Below, in pieces: positions 46,212 through 57,364 of a stretch of DNA of 64,000 bases. This DNA comes from Ipomoea triloba. Lineage: Eukaryota; Streptophyta; Magnoliopsida; Solanales; Convolvulaceae. Numbering within the stretch: the stretch's first letter is position 1; the number at the start of each line of letters is the position of its first letter. The position numbers and the translations under genes are program-made. The notes under the pieces were generated by a model. It saw only the letters and a list, made by a program, of their open reading frames with translations, was not told where the DNA came from and made no database searches. The stretch is from contig NC_044920.1 in assembly GCF_003576645.1 (NCBI RefSeq), positions 2,419,356-2,483,355 of the forward strand, given 5' to 3'.

Positions 46212-46283
46212 TTCTGAGGCTTGAACCCACCACCACCCGTATAAAGGGAAGGGTTTGATGCCACTGGACCACAAGGTATAAAC
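46212..46283 (-). mobile_element. SINE-like tRNA-derived head, minus strand
   Basis: On the minus strand TTGTGGTCCAGTGGC and GTGGGTTCAAGCC have A- and B-box spacing, like the head of a tRNA-derived SINE. Confidence 0.35.
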
Positions 46284-46329
46284 GTGTAACTTTGTAGTTA
46301 CTAATAAATTAATATTCTGGCCAATTTGG

Positions 46330-46659
46330 CTCAAGTTGCCCCCATTATTTTATACACTTTTGATATTGCCTCTGGTCAAATTATACTATGAATCATGGGC
46401 CATATTGTAATGTGGACCATTAATAAATGTTCATTTAATAAACTAAAAATGCATATTCAATGTATTGAAAATAAACTTTCAGTTATACTATAAATGAACC
46501 TAATGTAACCCAATGGGGTAGTTCAAGTGGCAAGTGAGCTCTCTTTGTGAGGAAGAATTTCGGGAGAACTCGGGTTCAACTCATCAGCTCCTTCCCGGAG
46601 CGAATGCGGCTGGACCCAAGTCAAAGGCTAAATTTTATAAAGCGACTCAATAAAACACC
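46330..46659 (+). other. Copy of UGT intron-2 sequence with a SINE-like insertion
   Basis: Resembles 43340-43870 of the third UGT gene. An insertion at about 46509-46618 has A-box-like TAGTTCAAGTGGC and B-box-like GGGTTCAACTC and is bounded by ACCCAA on both sides. Confidence 0.55.
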
Positions 46660-46991
46660 GAGTTAATTCCATTTTTTGTCCTAGATTTATAGGTGACAAT
46701 CCACTTTTAGTACGTCTTTTTTTTTTTTATTTTGGTCCTATTATTATTGTGGCATTAGCAAATTTAGTCCTTCAATAACAAAATCGTTGAAATATCGTTA
46801 AATACAAAGACATTTCAATCTTTTTTATACAAAGTATGTTGAACTTGTATATTTTTATGTTTATTTTTTTTGAAAATATTCATAATTAAAGACGAAAATG
46901 TTCTTATATTTAACGATATTTAAACTGATTTGTTGATAAAGGACCAAAAATGGTCATGTCATAATAATAGAAGAACCAAAAGTGAATGTTC

Positions 46992-47030
<39 letters not shown>

Positions 47031-47081
47031 CTAAAAGTGAATTGTCACCTATGAATCTAGGATCAAAAATGGAATTAACTC
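46660..47081. mobile_element. Mutator-like MITE with exact 9-bp target duplication (422 bp)
   Basis: Ends GAGTTAATTCCATTTTT and the inverse. Inverted arms of about 50 bp share GGTGACAAT and CACTTTTA. TAAAACACC occurs at 46651-46659 and 47082-47090. The two paralogous intron copies (near 40449 and 43852) have a single uninterrupted AATAAAACACCAT, so both the element and its duplication are proven by empty sites. Contains a 29-base poly-A run (about 47000-47028). Confidence 0.9.
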
Positions 47082-47107
47082 TAAAACACCATATTGTTTG
47101 TCTCCAG

Positions 47108-47535
47108 GTTTACACAATCGGACCAATCCATGCTTGTCTCAAGGCCAAACTGCAACTCAAGCATGTCTCCTCCAACATCTTCTAGCAAGAACACAGATCC
47201 TTCATGAAATGGCTGGATTCTCAAGAACCAAAATCAGTGATCTACATGAGCTTTGTAAGCATTTCTGTGATTACCAGGCATCAATTGATGGAATTTTTGT
47301 ATGGTCTGGTTAACACTTAAAGTGGGAAGAAATTCTTGTAGGTGATAAGACCTAATTTGGTTGCAGCAAAAGATGAGGAAAGCCCAATTCCTTTTGAGCT
47401 GGAAGAGGGTACAAAGGCAAATGGGTACATGGTAGGTTGGGCACCAAAAGAAGTGTTGGAACACCCCGCGATAGGAGGATTCTTAACACACTGCGGATGG
47501 AACTCGACACTAGAAAGTATAGTGACTGGTTGCCT
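47108..47535 (+). pseudogene. UGT709-like exon 3 fragment (pseudogene B)
   Basis: Starts after an intact AG acceptor with GTTTACACAATCGG and covers exon 3 through part of the PSPG box ([20 protein letters not shown], then [12 protein letters not shown]), where it stops. At least three stop codons (after SNIF, after LVNT, after KKFL). Same family as the gene at 42085. Confidence 0.85.
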
Positions 47536-48556
47536 ATTTAAATCTCTGACCTTTAATCTTATATGAAACACTATAGACACGGATTTCCACCATTTATCCA
47601 TTAGAGTCTTTTAAAATTAATTGCAAAAATTTTTTAATTTCTTAACTAGCTAGGTAAAAAATTAAATATTTGGCCCTTTAAAATTTGAGGCCCTGTATTG
47701 TTAGGTAACTTGTGTAGCCCAAAATCCGACCCTGCATTTAACTTAAGAAAGGTCAAGGATTTGAATATTTTTACACCTTCTATGAGACGTGTGATTTATA
47801 TAATGTATTTTCTGTTTAAATCATTTTATCAAAATAATTATGTTTCGTATTTTGTTATGAATATTTTTTATAAAGTTTTGATTTATGTCGCTATCCAACT
47901 ATATTTATGGATATGCTTCCTATGATGATGATGATGAAGAATTGGATCTAATTTGATCATTGTATTTTATATGTAGGGATTTGGATCATTAAATGAATGA
48001 TAATGTTAGCCACCGAACACCTGCACGTCTATACTCAACATCCAAACATAATTCAAAGTAATATACTAAAAGCAATACAATCATTTCTTTTTTCCTTTTT
48101 AATGTATTATAATATCATATAATACTGTTGAAAAATCTTAAAATATAAAAGTATTCTACTAATTCTCCAATGTCTATATTAATCCCTTTTTTTAACAAAG
48201 ATGGTTGCATAATTTATAGCATTATTGTCGCCATCATTATGACAAATATTCCAAAGCCATGTCAGTATGAGTTCGCTCCACCGCCATTTCAAACCATGTC
48301 CTTTCCAATTCAACTAACTTTTAAATTCTCAATAAAGTTAAACAAATACAAATAATTAAAAGGAAAATGATAAGTGTAGTTCTTTTTTTGAAACCATAAG
48401 TGTAGTTCTAAATAATATAATTCCCGTTTCAAATTTAAATTTTTAGGTCACGAAAGAAAAGCAATGGAATTTGAATCTCCGTATCTTCGTTGAAGACTTT
48501 AAAGTAATCAGACGAATAAACTAAGTTAACCCCACAATTATAATATTTGTTAGAAT
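47536..48556. other. Intergenic repeat-derived DNA
   Basis: 47740-47930 matches the interior of the hAT element at 38991-39873. The rest is AT-rich with no gene seen. Confidence 0.5.
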
Positions 48557-48557
48557 C

Positions 48558-48865
48558 AGGGTAGTAAACGAGTCGAGTCGACGTCAATAAATAATAGGTG
48601 TGCTCCCTAGAAAATTGAAGCTCGAACTCAGTTCGGTTACGGAACGAGCCGACTCGAGCTCGAAGTTGATCGAGTTTGAGCCGAATTTTGACCAAGCGGA
48701 TCGCAAGCTGCTCGACTGGTTTATATATATATGGCTCGCAAGTGACTCGACGAGCCACGAGCCTAAAATATTTGCACTCCAGCTTAACTCTATTGCAAAA
48801 CAAGCCAGCTCAAGCCGAGCTTTGACCGAACGACTCACGAGCTACTTGGTTCATTTACGCCCCTA
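48558..48865. mobile_element. MITE-like element rich in GAGTCGAGC/GCTCGA motifs
   Basis: Ends AGGGTAGTAAACGA and, inverted, AGGGGCGTAAATGA. The interior is made of CGAGCTCGA-type repeats. No coding capacity despite open frames on both strands. Confidence 0.5.
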
Positions 48866-48866
48866 A

Positions 48867-49765
48867 TTATAATTTGACAAATATTTGACATTTTTGGAAA
48901 AAAAAAAATACTTGTAATCCAGAGTATATTTAGTGTTTTCATTTTAATTTGTGTTTTGGTTGGCATGACTTAGACTACAAACTTCTTTTTGTACTCCATA
49001 TTTTATATTGTTAGAAACATGGTAACATGGTATTATCCGGTCAGTAGACCAACTAGGTTTGAATAGTTTAATGTTGTCCAGTTGTCCCTTTCCAGAACTA
49101 GTATGCCGTCTGGCCTTTAATGCTCAACCCAAGAAGACGCAGAGAGAGATAGAGAGAGAGACTTTAAAGGCAGAAGTGAGGGTTTGGTAAAGGCAATTAA
49201 ACAAACACACAGAAGAAACATGTACATATTCAATGCTTCTTCTGATCTGCAGAAGAGATTATAGAAGAAACTAAATAACACACCCAATTTCTTATTTTAC
49301 ATTAATGAACCATAACACTATGTTGTCTGCTTGTCTTGTCTGCAGAGATCCCACCACCCAAAATCATCTTAACACCAGATATTTATGCTAATAATAATAA
49401 TTAAAACTTTATTTAACAAAAAGAAAAATAAATCAAATCCCATCTTCTTCTTCTACCTTCTAACTAGTAACTATCCTTCTGCAAACATTTCAGAATATGT
49501 TTCTGAAACCTTAAGAAAAAACAAAGAAATAATAATAATAATAATAACACTTATTGCTTCTTCTTCTTCTTCTTCTTCCTGGGGCCTTAACTTTTGAAAA
49601 GCTGGAGTTGAACCCACTTGATTTTCTTTTTGGTTTTTGGTTTTTGCAAAACTATTATTGGACTTACCTAACAACTACCCTTCTCCTAAGCTCCTTTCCT
49701 AAGCTCAAAAAACACCATTTTTTTATATGAAACCCTGAGATAATCCTTTAAGAAACTCTGCAATG
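48867..49765. other. Intergenic DNA and 3' side of the next gene
   Basis: No gene. Short ATT/AAT and CTT microsatellites at 49388-49402, 49529-49547 and 49556-49577. The last 300 bp probably include the 3' untranslated region of the gene at 49766. Confidence 0.5.
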
Positions 49766-51689
49766 TCAATAAGTCCATTCCTGGGGCAGACATACTTCAT
49801 GGCGTTCTTGCCGGAAATTCATCCGCTGCTGGGCTAACACTGCAGCATTCCTTCTTGCAATCAACATTTCTGGATAAAAAATCAAAGTTCTTCACAGTTA
49901 GCTCTCCATAAACATGACTGGACTAAAAGGTGGAAGTAAAGTTGTGTTAAGACTTACCATAATCTGAAACAAAAACACCATTTAGCCGAGGTTGAACTGC
50001 GCCATTGATGTCCTCAATGTTGTTCTTGTGCAGACCATGAACAAGCTTAGCAGTAGGGTTACAGCATCCTGTGTTTTCAAGAAACAAGATATCTCAGGTC
50101 ACATCGAACATTGGGGTAAAAATCTGGGTTTTTGAAACAGGAGAATCTCATTGGGTTTCGAGTTTGAACCAAAGAGAAGCTAAGAAGATGGGGTGGATAC
50201 TGGAGAATCAGATTTCAGAGGGAGTGGGGACCCAGAAAGAGACAAATAAGCTCGATTTTACACCTAAAGATTGAGACTTTTTTTCTTTTTTATCGATATT
50301 TGCAGTGGGTGAGAGAAGACTACTACGTTTCAAACAGTAAAAAGAAAAGAAAAAGGGTCAAAATTAAAGCAGGCTCTTTTGCTTTATCTGCTGTAACAAG
50401 AGCTTTATCAGAGCTACTGAGTTTGAAAACATTGACTCGGCCTAACCCGTCGAGTTTAACGTCCATGACTCGGATAGAAATTTATATATACAAAATTTTG
50501 GGAAATTTGAAACGAAACAAAATAATAGAATGTTTGAATACCTGTTCTGTTCCCAGAATCTATGGGTTTATTGTTATTGCCATATTTTCTTGGGAGAAAA
50601 ACACCGGTGCCGGAACGCTCCTTTTTCATTCCGAAGGCGCCGGAGCCACAGCAAGCGGCGGCGGAACCACCGAAAGGCATAGCAGGCCGACCGGACTGAA
50701 AATGCAGGGAGCGCAAGGCGGCTGCGTGGCCGGCGCCGCCGCCGCCCACCAACGGCCTGCCGTACCTTCCATTCTCCACAAACGGCACAGCGCCGCCAAG
50801 CACGGCGGTGCGAGAGGCGCGAGCCTGGAAGAGCGGCGGTGGTTCAATGTAGCATCCGTTGTCCCACATAGCGCCGCCGCAGCCCTGCTGCTGCTTCACC
50901 ATTTGAGCCCCAACCGGTTTCTGTAACTGTCAAAATTAGGTTTAATTAATTAAAAATCTGTAAAAATTGGGAGCAGAAATGGCGGTAAAAGCAGCGCCGG
51001 AAAATGGCTTACCCTAGCATTTTGCACGGCGGCGTGAGGCGGAAGCGGAGCGAATGTTCGAGTCCCCGGAAGCTCATCTCCGGCCCTCATTTTCAGCCTC
51101 GCAACCTGACCGGCGGCGGCCTGAAGTATCAGATCCCAGGCGTCGCTCTTCGCTGCAAGCGGCGTAGTCGGAGAGGATATCTGAGATGACCCGTTCGGTG
51201 AACCCGACCCGGCACTCATACCCGACCAGCTCCCCACTCGGGCCAGAGTCGATTGGGGCGACCCACACAGAAGCCAACTCTTCATAATTTCAACCAAAAA
51301 CCATAAACTCAGTACACACTCAAAAAAATTAAAATTAAAACAAAAAATTTAAAAAATATAAAAAAATTCATACATAAATGCAATGCAAAATATAGTACCT
51401 CAAAGTGATTTTGAGCAGGGGAGGTGGACTTGCGAGTTTCATCGAGAGAGGACCGAGTTAAGCGGCGAGTCAACTCAGCGAGGAACTCCTCCTCGTCGCT
51501 CTCCGTTCCGGTAGACGCGGCCGGCGAAGAGCAGAGATCGTACGGGAACTCCGCCGGGAAGCAGAGGTCAGGGTCGAGCTTCGTCGTCTTCACCGCGGTT
51601 TTCTCAAAGGTACCGGCGTAACCGGCGAGAATATCGTCGGCGGTGAAAAACTCCGGCGGCAACAAGAACTCCGGTTCTTTAACAGCCAT
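49766..51689 (-). CDS. Conserved plant protein of unknown function, five exons
   Basis: I do not recognise the function. Minus-strand exons 51399-51689, 51013-51279, 50542-50920, 49958-50068 and 49766-49869, all GT/AG and phase-consistent, give 1152 bp and 383 aa. Features in order: MAVKEPEFLLPPEFFTADDI start; acidic ESDEEEF at about 63-69 followed by a basic LTRRLTRSS stretch; WLLCGSPQSTLARVGS just after exon 1; a segment with AWDLILQAAAGQVARLKM; a Gly/Ala/Pro-rich exon 3; the basic motif KKERSGTGVFLPRKYG; and a C-terminal MLIARRNAAVLAQQR helix ending LPQEWTY. The GTGVFLPR and LPQEWTY motifs are ones I associate with plant-only proteins of uncharacterised families. No membrane segment or signal peptide. 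The 5' leader has a GA/CT microsatellite at about 51697-51720. Confidence 0.75.
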
Positions 51690-52936
51690 CTCTGAGAGTG
51701 AGAGAGAGAGAGAGAGAGAAGATTTGCAGAGTGTTGTGTTGTGAAGAAGAAGATAGGCGGTGGGGGTAATAAAGGAGAAGGGGAGTGAGTTTTTTTTTTT
51801 TTTTTGCCAGAGGGTGTGGGGCCCAAAGGAAGGGAGGGAAAAGCGGGAAGGTGGGCCCAGGCGGAGTTTTGACGAAGTGGCGTAGTGGGAGGGATGACTG
51901 GATGTTCTTTGAGGCGGACAGGGTGGCATTTTTTAAGGATTCCCTCTTTTTTTTTTCTTTTCCTTTTTTGTCATTTTTTATTTTTCATTTTTGAAATTTT
52001 AAACATGAGGAAAACTTTTTCGGAATTTTCTTTAAAGTATTTATGCGTAAATAATTTATATGAAATTTTTAATTTTAAATTCATCATTGTAATAGTTGTT
52101 GGTTATTTGTCAACAAAGTTTGGGATTCAAATATAGACAGTTACGACTCTTGTTCACTAGTAGACAACTAGTGGTTATTCATCAATGGAAATAGTCATCA
52201 ACTATCCAACAATGGTTAGTGGTTGTTTTTTAAAACATTTCAATTTAAATAAAATAAAATAAAAAATTATATACTTAGGATTCAAGTTCGTATTAAAATG
52301 TCATGTGTTAGCCTAGTTAGCGCTACATTATAAGTAACATGTTGAATACATCACATTATGGCCTAATTGTACTAATTTGCTAGTTTATGGTACCTCATCG
52401 ATTTTATTTTTTTCAATTAAAAAGTTTAATTGCACTATCCACAAAACTTAATAAATCAATTTGAAACTTTTTTCTAATTTAATTTTTTTTCATATAGGCA
52501 AAACAAAAAGTTTCAATCGATATTATATAAATCTATATAATTAAGGCCAGTAAGATCCATAAACGGTAAAGAGTTTATGTCATTGGATAAATATAGTCAA
52601 CAAAATCGCAACCTATATAGTCAACACATTAATGTTATTTATCATGAATTTTTTAACTATACAAGTCCAATTTCGACCAAAAAAATTATTGAATTGCATC
52701 AATCTTATTATAATATTATAATTTTGAGTCAGGAATCATGATTATCACCTTCTTCCCTAATTTGTTGGGCAACCATCAAATAACCACTTATCAACATAAT
52801 AATTCATTGAAGCTAAGTTTTATTTATCAATTATAAATAACTCAAAGGACTTGTATATTCAAAATAATATAGTGACACCAAAAATGATTAGTATACTTTT
52901 TAACAAAATTATCACTCTTGTCATATACTCTTATTT
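51690..52936. other. 5' flank of the unknown gene and AT-rich DNA
   Basis: 51690-51900 is likely promoter and leader (GA repeat, then a poly-T run at 51791-51804). 51930-52936 is AT-rich and has no gene. Confidence 0.45.
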
Positions 52937-53159
52937 CTGTAATGGGCTTTTTGGTTCACGGAATAGGTAGGGAATGGCATAGCATTCCCAGTAATAACCT
53001 ATTCCGTTGTTTGGTTCGCATTTGTATTCTATTACCAGGGCCCCCCTGGTATTAACCTATTCCTGACCTCTCAGGAATAGGTATTTTATTTTATTTCCAT
53101 TTTTACCCTTTTTGGTAACAAGATTTTCCTGACAGATTATTAAAAAATTATTATCATTA

Positions 53160-53438
53160 TTAACGATCCAAGCTCAAAGCGTGAGCAATAGAAGGGAAAG
53201 GAACCGATGAACAGTCAATACAGTCAGACTTAGATAGGGCTTCCCTAGCCAATACATGAGCAACCCCGTTCGCGGACCGTTTAACAAACAGAAAGCTTAA
53301 ATTAGAGAAATCTCTTGCTAAGTTTTTAATATCATAAATTAAAAGGTCAAAAGATGAAATAGGTTCATGATCTTCATTGATGCCATTGATGACCTGTAAG
53401 CAATCACTTTCGAGAAGGACATTGTGATTTGTGAAGCT
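53160..53438 (-). pseudogene. LINE RNase H C-terminal fragment
   Basis: An open minus-strand stretch of about 90 codons ending in a stop: LLESDCLQVINGINEDHEPI, LARDFSNLSFLFVKRSANGV and AHVLAREALS. This is the RNase H-like end of plant LINE or LINE-derived proteins (ESD and the RSANGVAH motif). It has no RT or start. Confidence 0.65.
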
Positions 53439-53521
53439 GCATGGACATAGTAGCCACCTCGCCGCCCTTAGTGGGAAAACCTAATTAGAGTACACAGCAA
53501 CGGTTGTAGATTTTTGGCAAA

Positions 53522-53732
53522 ATGGATTTCAAGAATCATGCTCCGTCGCAGCTCACGGGGGAGGCAGAAGCGCAGCTCCAAGAAGGCATCAACCTGGTGC
53601 TGTCTCGATGCTCGATTGGCCTCTCTGTAGATGGCCGTCGCAAACGAGTGGGGCGGCCGCGGATCTCATCAGAAATCCCAAGAGCTGTCTGAACGCATCT
53701 TCTCATTCTTCACTCAATCCAAAATTGCGTAA
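53522..53732 (+). pseudogene. TSR2-like (WGG domain) pre-rRNA processing gene fragment
   Basis: Starts MDFKNHAPSQLTGEAEAQLQ, continues as EGINLVLSR, then shifts frame and carries one stop before MAVANEWGGRGSHQKSQELS and ERIFSFFTQSK. The NEWGGR motif is the core of the WGG domain of TSR2, which aids 20S pre-rRNA maturation. Only the N-terminal part is present. It is broken by the frameshift and lies inside the TIR element. Confidence 0.6.
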
Positions 53733-54085
53733 GCAAGGAGCAGACCAAAGCCAACATTAATTATAAACACAACACCTTACCTCTGAGTCTGAAAACAGCA
53801 TCCACATCTGCTTAGGATAAACGCATCACATTATTAGGACTCTTGAATATCTAATTAGTTGTTGCAGGAAGACTCCTTGAAACAAGGGCATTTATGTCTT
53901 TTAAATATATATTCCATTTCTATTCCTTCCGCAAACCAAACGCTAGAATACAATTCCCAAGTCTATTCCTTCCGCGAACCAAACGCTGGAATACAATTCA
54001 TATTCTATTCCTTACCTATTCCATTCCTTATGGAATAGTATTCCTATTCCCTTAAAATTCATTCCGTGAACCAAACGTGCTGTAA

Positions 54086-54620
54086 ATGATAGAAAGAAAA
54101 TGAAAGAAGAAAAAAAGAGTTAATATCTTATTTGTTAAGTCAATCAATATCACAAGAGAATAATGTGGAGTATATAACTAATAAGTACTAATTTTACTAT
54201 TATTTGCTCCCCAAATGTTGAATCCCTCATCCCAATGGCTTCTCACACCCTCGCCCGACAAAGTATTTGGGAGGATGTAAATCATGATAACTCAATTGAA
54301 CACATAGGCTATACATTTGCTTACTACGCACACCGAAAGTGAAGTTTAGACAGACTTGAAGTACTATTATATCAAGTGTTGATGCTAGCTAACTAAAATT
54401 TAGGTACACCATATGCAATAAGAGATGTTTAAAGAGTAAATATAGGTGGCAATATATGATAATATAACATAATTGGACAATATAACCCTATCCTCCTTGC
54501 TTTATTTGGATGGATATCTATTACACAAAGTTATATATATTCAGACATATTCAGTTGAGATCATAAAACAAGTTTTATTTAAAATGCACATTTAGATAAG
54601 GGGTGTTAATTTTCTTGTCA
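54086..54620. other. AT-rich DNA, nothing recognised
   Basis: No gene or clear element. Confidence 0.5.
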
Positions 54621-54621
54621 A

Positions 54622-54651
54622 TCACACACATACACACACACACACACACAT
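54622..54651. repeat. (CA)n microsatellite
   Basis: About 14 CA units with one interruption, directly left of MITE M1 copy 2. Confidence 0.9.
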
Positions 54652-54653
54652 AT

Positions 54654-55271
54654 GGGGCGCTCAGGTGTGAACCATCACCCAGGCGAGAACTGAGAACGCT
54701 TCGCAGCCGTCCACGTGTTCAGATCAACGAATCAGATGTAATTTAAAAAATTAAAAAAAAAAATAACGCGGTGGCATTTTCGTAAATAATTCAAACTTTG
54801 GTGCAAGTAATTGTGTTATAAGTGCACCTAGTTTCATTTACAAGTGCAAGTAATTTACCTTGTTAACATTCATGCATATAGGTGCACCACTTATAACGTT
54901 ATGTTCAACTAGTTATAGCATTAGAAGCACTTAGTATTAAGCTCGATGTACATTTTACTTTCACCTTTAATACATTTTACTTGCACTTGTGCACTTATTT
55001 TCACTTACAAGTGCAAGTAATTTACTAATTATAACATTAGGTGCATCTAGTTATAACATTAGCTGCACTTAGTATTGATGTTCAGTGTAAATTTTACTTG
55101 CACTTTTGCACATATTTTCACTTACAAGTGCAGGTAAATTACCTTGTTAACATTCATGTACTTAGGTGCCCGCACCTTGTTATAACGTTAGGTGCAACTA
55201 CATCTGGACACGTGGCGCACTGCGAAGCGTTCTCAGTTTTCTCCTAGCAGAGTGGTTCTCACTTGAACGCG

Positions 55272-55273
<2 letters not shown>
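54654..55273. mobile_element. MITE family M1, copy 2 (about 620 bp)
   Basis: Same ends and interior motifs as 17394-18274: inverted GAGAACGCTTCGCAG/CTGCGAAGCGTTCTC, ATCAACGAATCAGATG, ACGCGGTGGCATTTTCGTAA, and GTGCACCTAG and TTATAACATTAG units. A TA microsatellite lies on the right. Shorter array than copy 1. Confidence 0.75.

Positions 55274-55335
<62 letters not shown>
55274..55335. repeat. (TA)n microsatellite
   Basis: About 30 TA units between two mobile elements. Confidence 0.95.
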
Positions 55336-55338
<3 letters not shown>

Positions 55339-56133
55339 GTCCTGTTAATTGCAATCCACGACTTTCAAAACTGTTAATTTCATACCTTAACTATTCAATT
55401 TTTGTCAATTTTGGTCACTCTGGCCAAATTACCCGTCAAATGTCACCGGAAAGTCCTAAACCCTAAAATAACAAGGGTATTTTGGTCATTTCACATTCTT
55501 GTCTTCTTCTCCGGCGACCTCCCACTTTTTCTTGCATTTTTCCGGCTACGCCTTCGCGATGAACAGAGTAGCAGATCGACGACATTGGATGTCAGATCTG
55601 GCGACTCCTCCCACATTTCTTCGTCGGAGACCTCCGTTATCGCGGTGAGCAACCAGATCTGGCTGTTCAACGTGGGCAGGAGCACTAGCGACCTCAGCTC
55701 TTCCCTGCGATAGTTCCTCTGTTTTTCGGCGAGGCATTGAATGTCAGTATTAGTTCCTTCCGAACAACGACTATGGCGGATGGTCTTTCTCCCTCTTCGG
55801 CGGTGCAACTCGGTTCTTCCGGCTGCAATGATTAGTTTGGCAGTGAGCAAGTGGATTTGTAGGAGGTAAGCAACGACTATGGACGGCTCTTTGTTTCATT
55901 CAATTGTGATAAGCAACAGTCGCCGGAAAAAATGCAAGAAAAAGTGGGAGGTCGCCGAAGAAGAAGACAAGAATGTGAAATGACCAAAATACCCTTGTTA
56001 TTTTAGGGTTTAGGATTTTCCGGCGACATTTGGCCGGTAATTTGGCCGGAGTGACCGAAATTGACAAAAATTAAATAGTTAAGGTACGAAATTAACAGTT
56101 TTGAAAGTCGTGGACTGCAATTAGCAAGACCCT
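55336..56133. mobile_element. Long-TIR element (about 800 bp)
   Basis: Arms of about 210 bp, 55336-55545 and 55921-56133, are inverted and roughly 90% alike (GACTTTCAAAACTGTTAAT / ATTAACAGTTTTGAAAGTC and GTGGGAGGTCGCCG). The interior 55560-55910 has raised GC content and could be captured sequence, but nothing is recognisable. Long arms suggest a Mutator-like element. TA repeats on both sides hide any target duplication. Confidence 0.75.
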
Positions 56134-56156
56134 TATAGTTAGTAGACCAAAATGGC

Positions 56157-56157
<1 letters not shown>

Positions 56158-56231
<74 letters not shown>
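56158..56231. repeat. (TA)n microsatellite
   Basis: About 37 TA units. Confidence 0.95.
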
Positions 56232-56232
<1 letters not shown>

Positions 56233-56234
<2 letters not shown>

Positions 56235-56580
56235 GAGTTTAAGTGTAGACGTGTCTTAACGTGTGAACAGTGCGACCTCACCACTATGTATACAAATATA
56301 CACCACTCAGTGTTAGAAAATGCACCACACAAATATGCACCGTTAGGTACACATCACCAAAAAACACACCACTAAGTATTGAAATATACACCACACAGTG
56401 TTTGGAAATGCACAATTAGGGGCAAAAGAGTTATAGTACATTATTTTGGATGTGTGATGTGTTTTTTGGTGTTTTGTATGTTTTTATGTGCTGCGTTTTT
56501 TATCATTGAGTGATGCATTTTATAACATTGAGTGGTGTGAACCGCACCGACCGCACGGAAAGACGCGGCCACATCTATAT
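56233..56580. mobile_element. Foldback MITE, family F1 (copy 3, most complete)
   Basis: Contains the inverted TATACACCACTCAGTGTTAG arms of the copy at 17041, plus outer inverted ends (AAGTGTAGACGTGTCTTAACG against GATGTGGCCGCGTCTTTCCG). It abuts a TA microsatellite, as does copy 1. Confidence 0.65.
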
Positions 56581-57109
56581 AATCAAATGAAAACTAAACT
56601 TCTCCTCGTGTGAAGTATGAATTAAATTAATTAATCAATTAACAAACAATAACTTAGAAAAATTAATGTAAAAAAAGACATGATGAATTTTATAAATATT
56701 AATTTGAAATTTGTCAAACATTAAACAAGAATTAAAATTGCAATACAATAGATCTAACTACTAGTCTACTGATCTTCTTTAATCTACCTAGCCTGCTAGT
56801 GGGGCCCCCAATAAATTCCAAACCACAATGATTAAAACTTTTGTAGGCATCATTTGTTGTCATTATTATTTGAATTTTATTGTTCCAAAAACATTTCAAA
56901 TGGTTAAATAAAAAAACAAAAAAAAAATTAAAAAAAAATTTAAAAAAAAAAAAAAAAAAAACGAGCTGATCGCTAAACAAATTCAAATCTAACAACACAT
57001 TTACGGATTAAAATATGCTAGAGACTATAATTAAAAATAAAAACCCTTATTTACCCGACTTCAAGACTTGATGTTATTAATTAAGAATTGGTATTTAATT
57101 TATACTTCA
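56581..57109. other. AT-rich DNA, nothing recognised
   Basis: Contains a poly-A tract (56914-56961). No gene. Confidence 0.5.
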
Positions 57110-57364
57110 TTTGTCTTAGGGAAAATCGCACTCTTAGTCCCCCAATTAGTACAACTTCTGCAATGTTGTCCTTATCTTTCAATTTGGACACTTTTGATCC
57201 CTCAGTTATTGACCCGTTAGTCAATTTAGTCCTTATGTCAGTTAACAACCATGACCTCCGTTTAGACCATGGGTATAATTGGAATTTCACATATTAGGAA
57301 AATGCACTTTTGGTCCCTCACCAATAACTTAAGTTTCATTGTAATTCTTGGAGCTTAATTCTTC

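Larger units (their letters stand above)
52944..54079. mobile_element. TIR element carrying gene fragments (Pack-type, about 1.1 kb)
   Basis: The ends share TTTGGTTCACGGAAT in inverted orientation (52953-52967 and 54057-54077), with further GGAATAGG/CCTATTCC inverted sub-terminal repeats. CTGTAA flanks both sides (52937-52942 and 54080-54085). It includes TAA, so a PIF/Harbinger-type origin is plausible. The interior carries a LINE RNase H end and a TSR2-like fragment, described separately. Confidence 0.65.

Noticed and set aside
48435..48866. Frames of 84-122 aa on both strands
   Set aside because: They come from GAGCTCGA-type repeats of a MITE; the composition is repeat-like.
55491..55850. 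Protein-coding gene in the GC-richer interior of the long-TIR element
   Set aside because: Overlapping frames on both strands with no recognisable motif and no splice structure.
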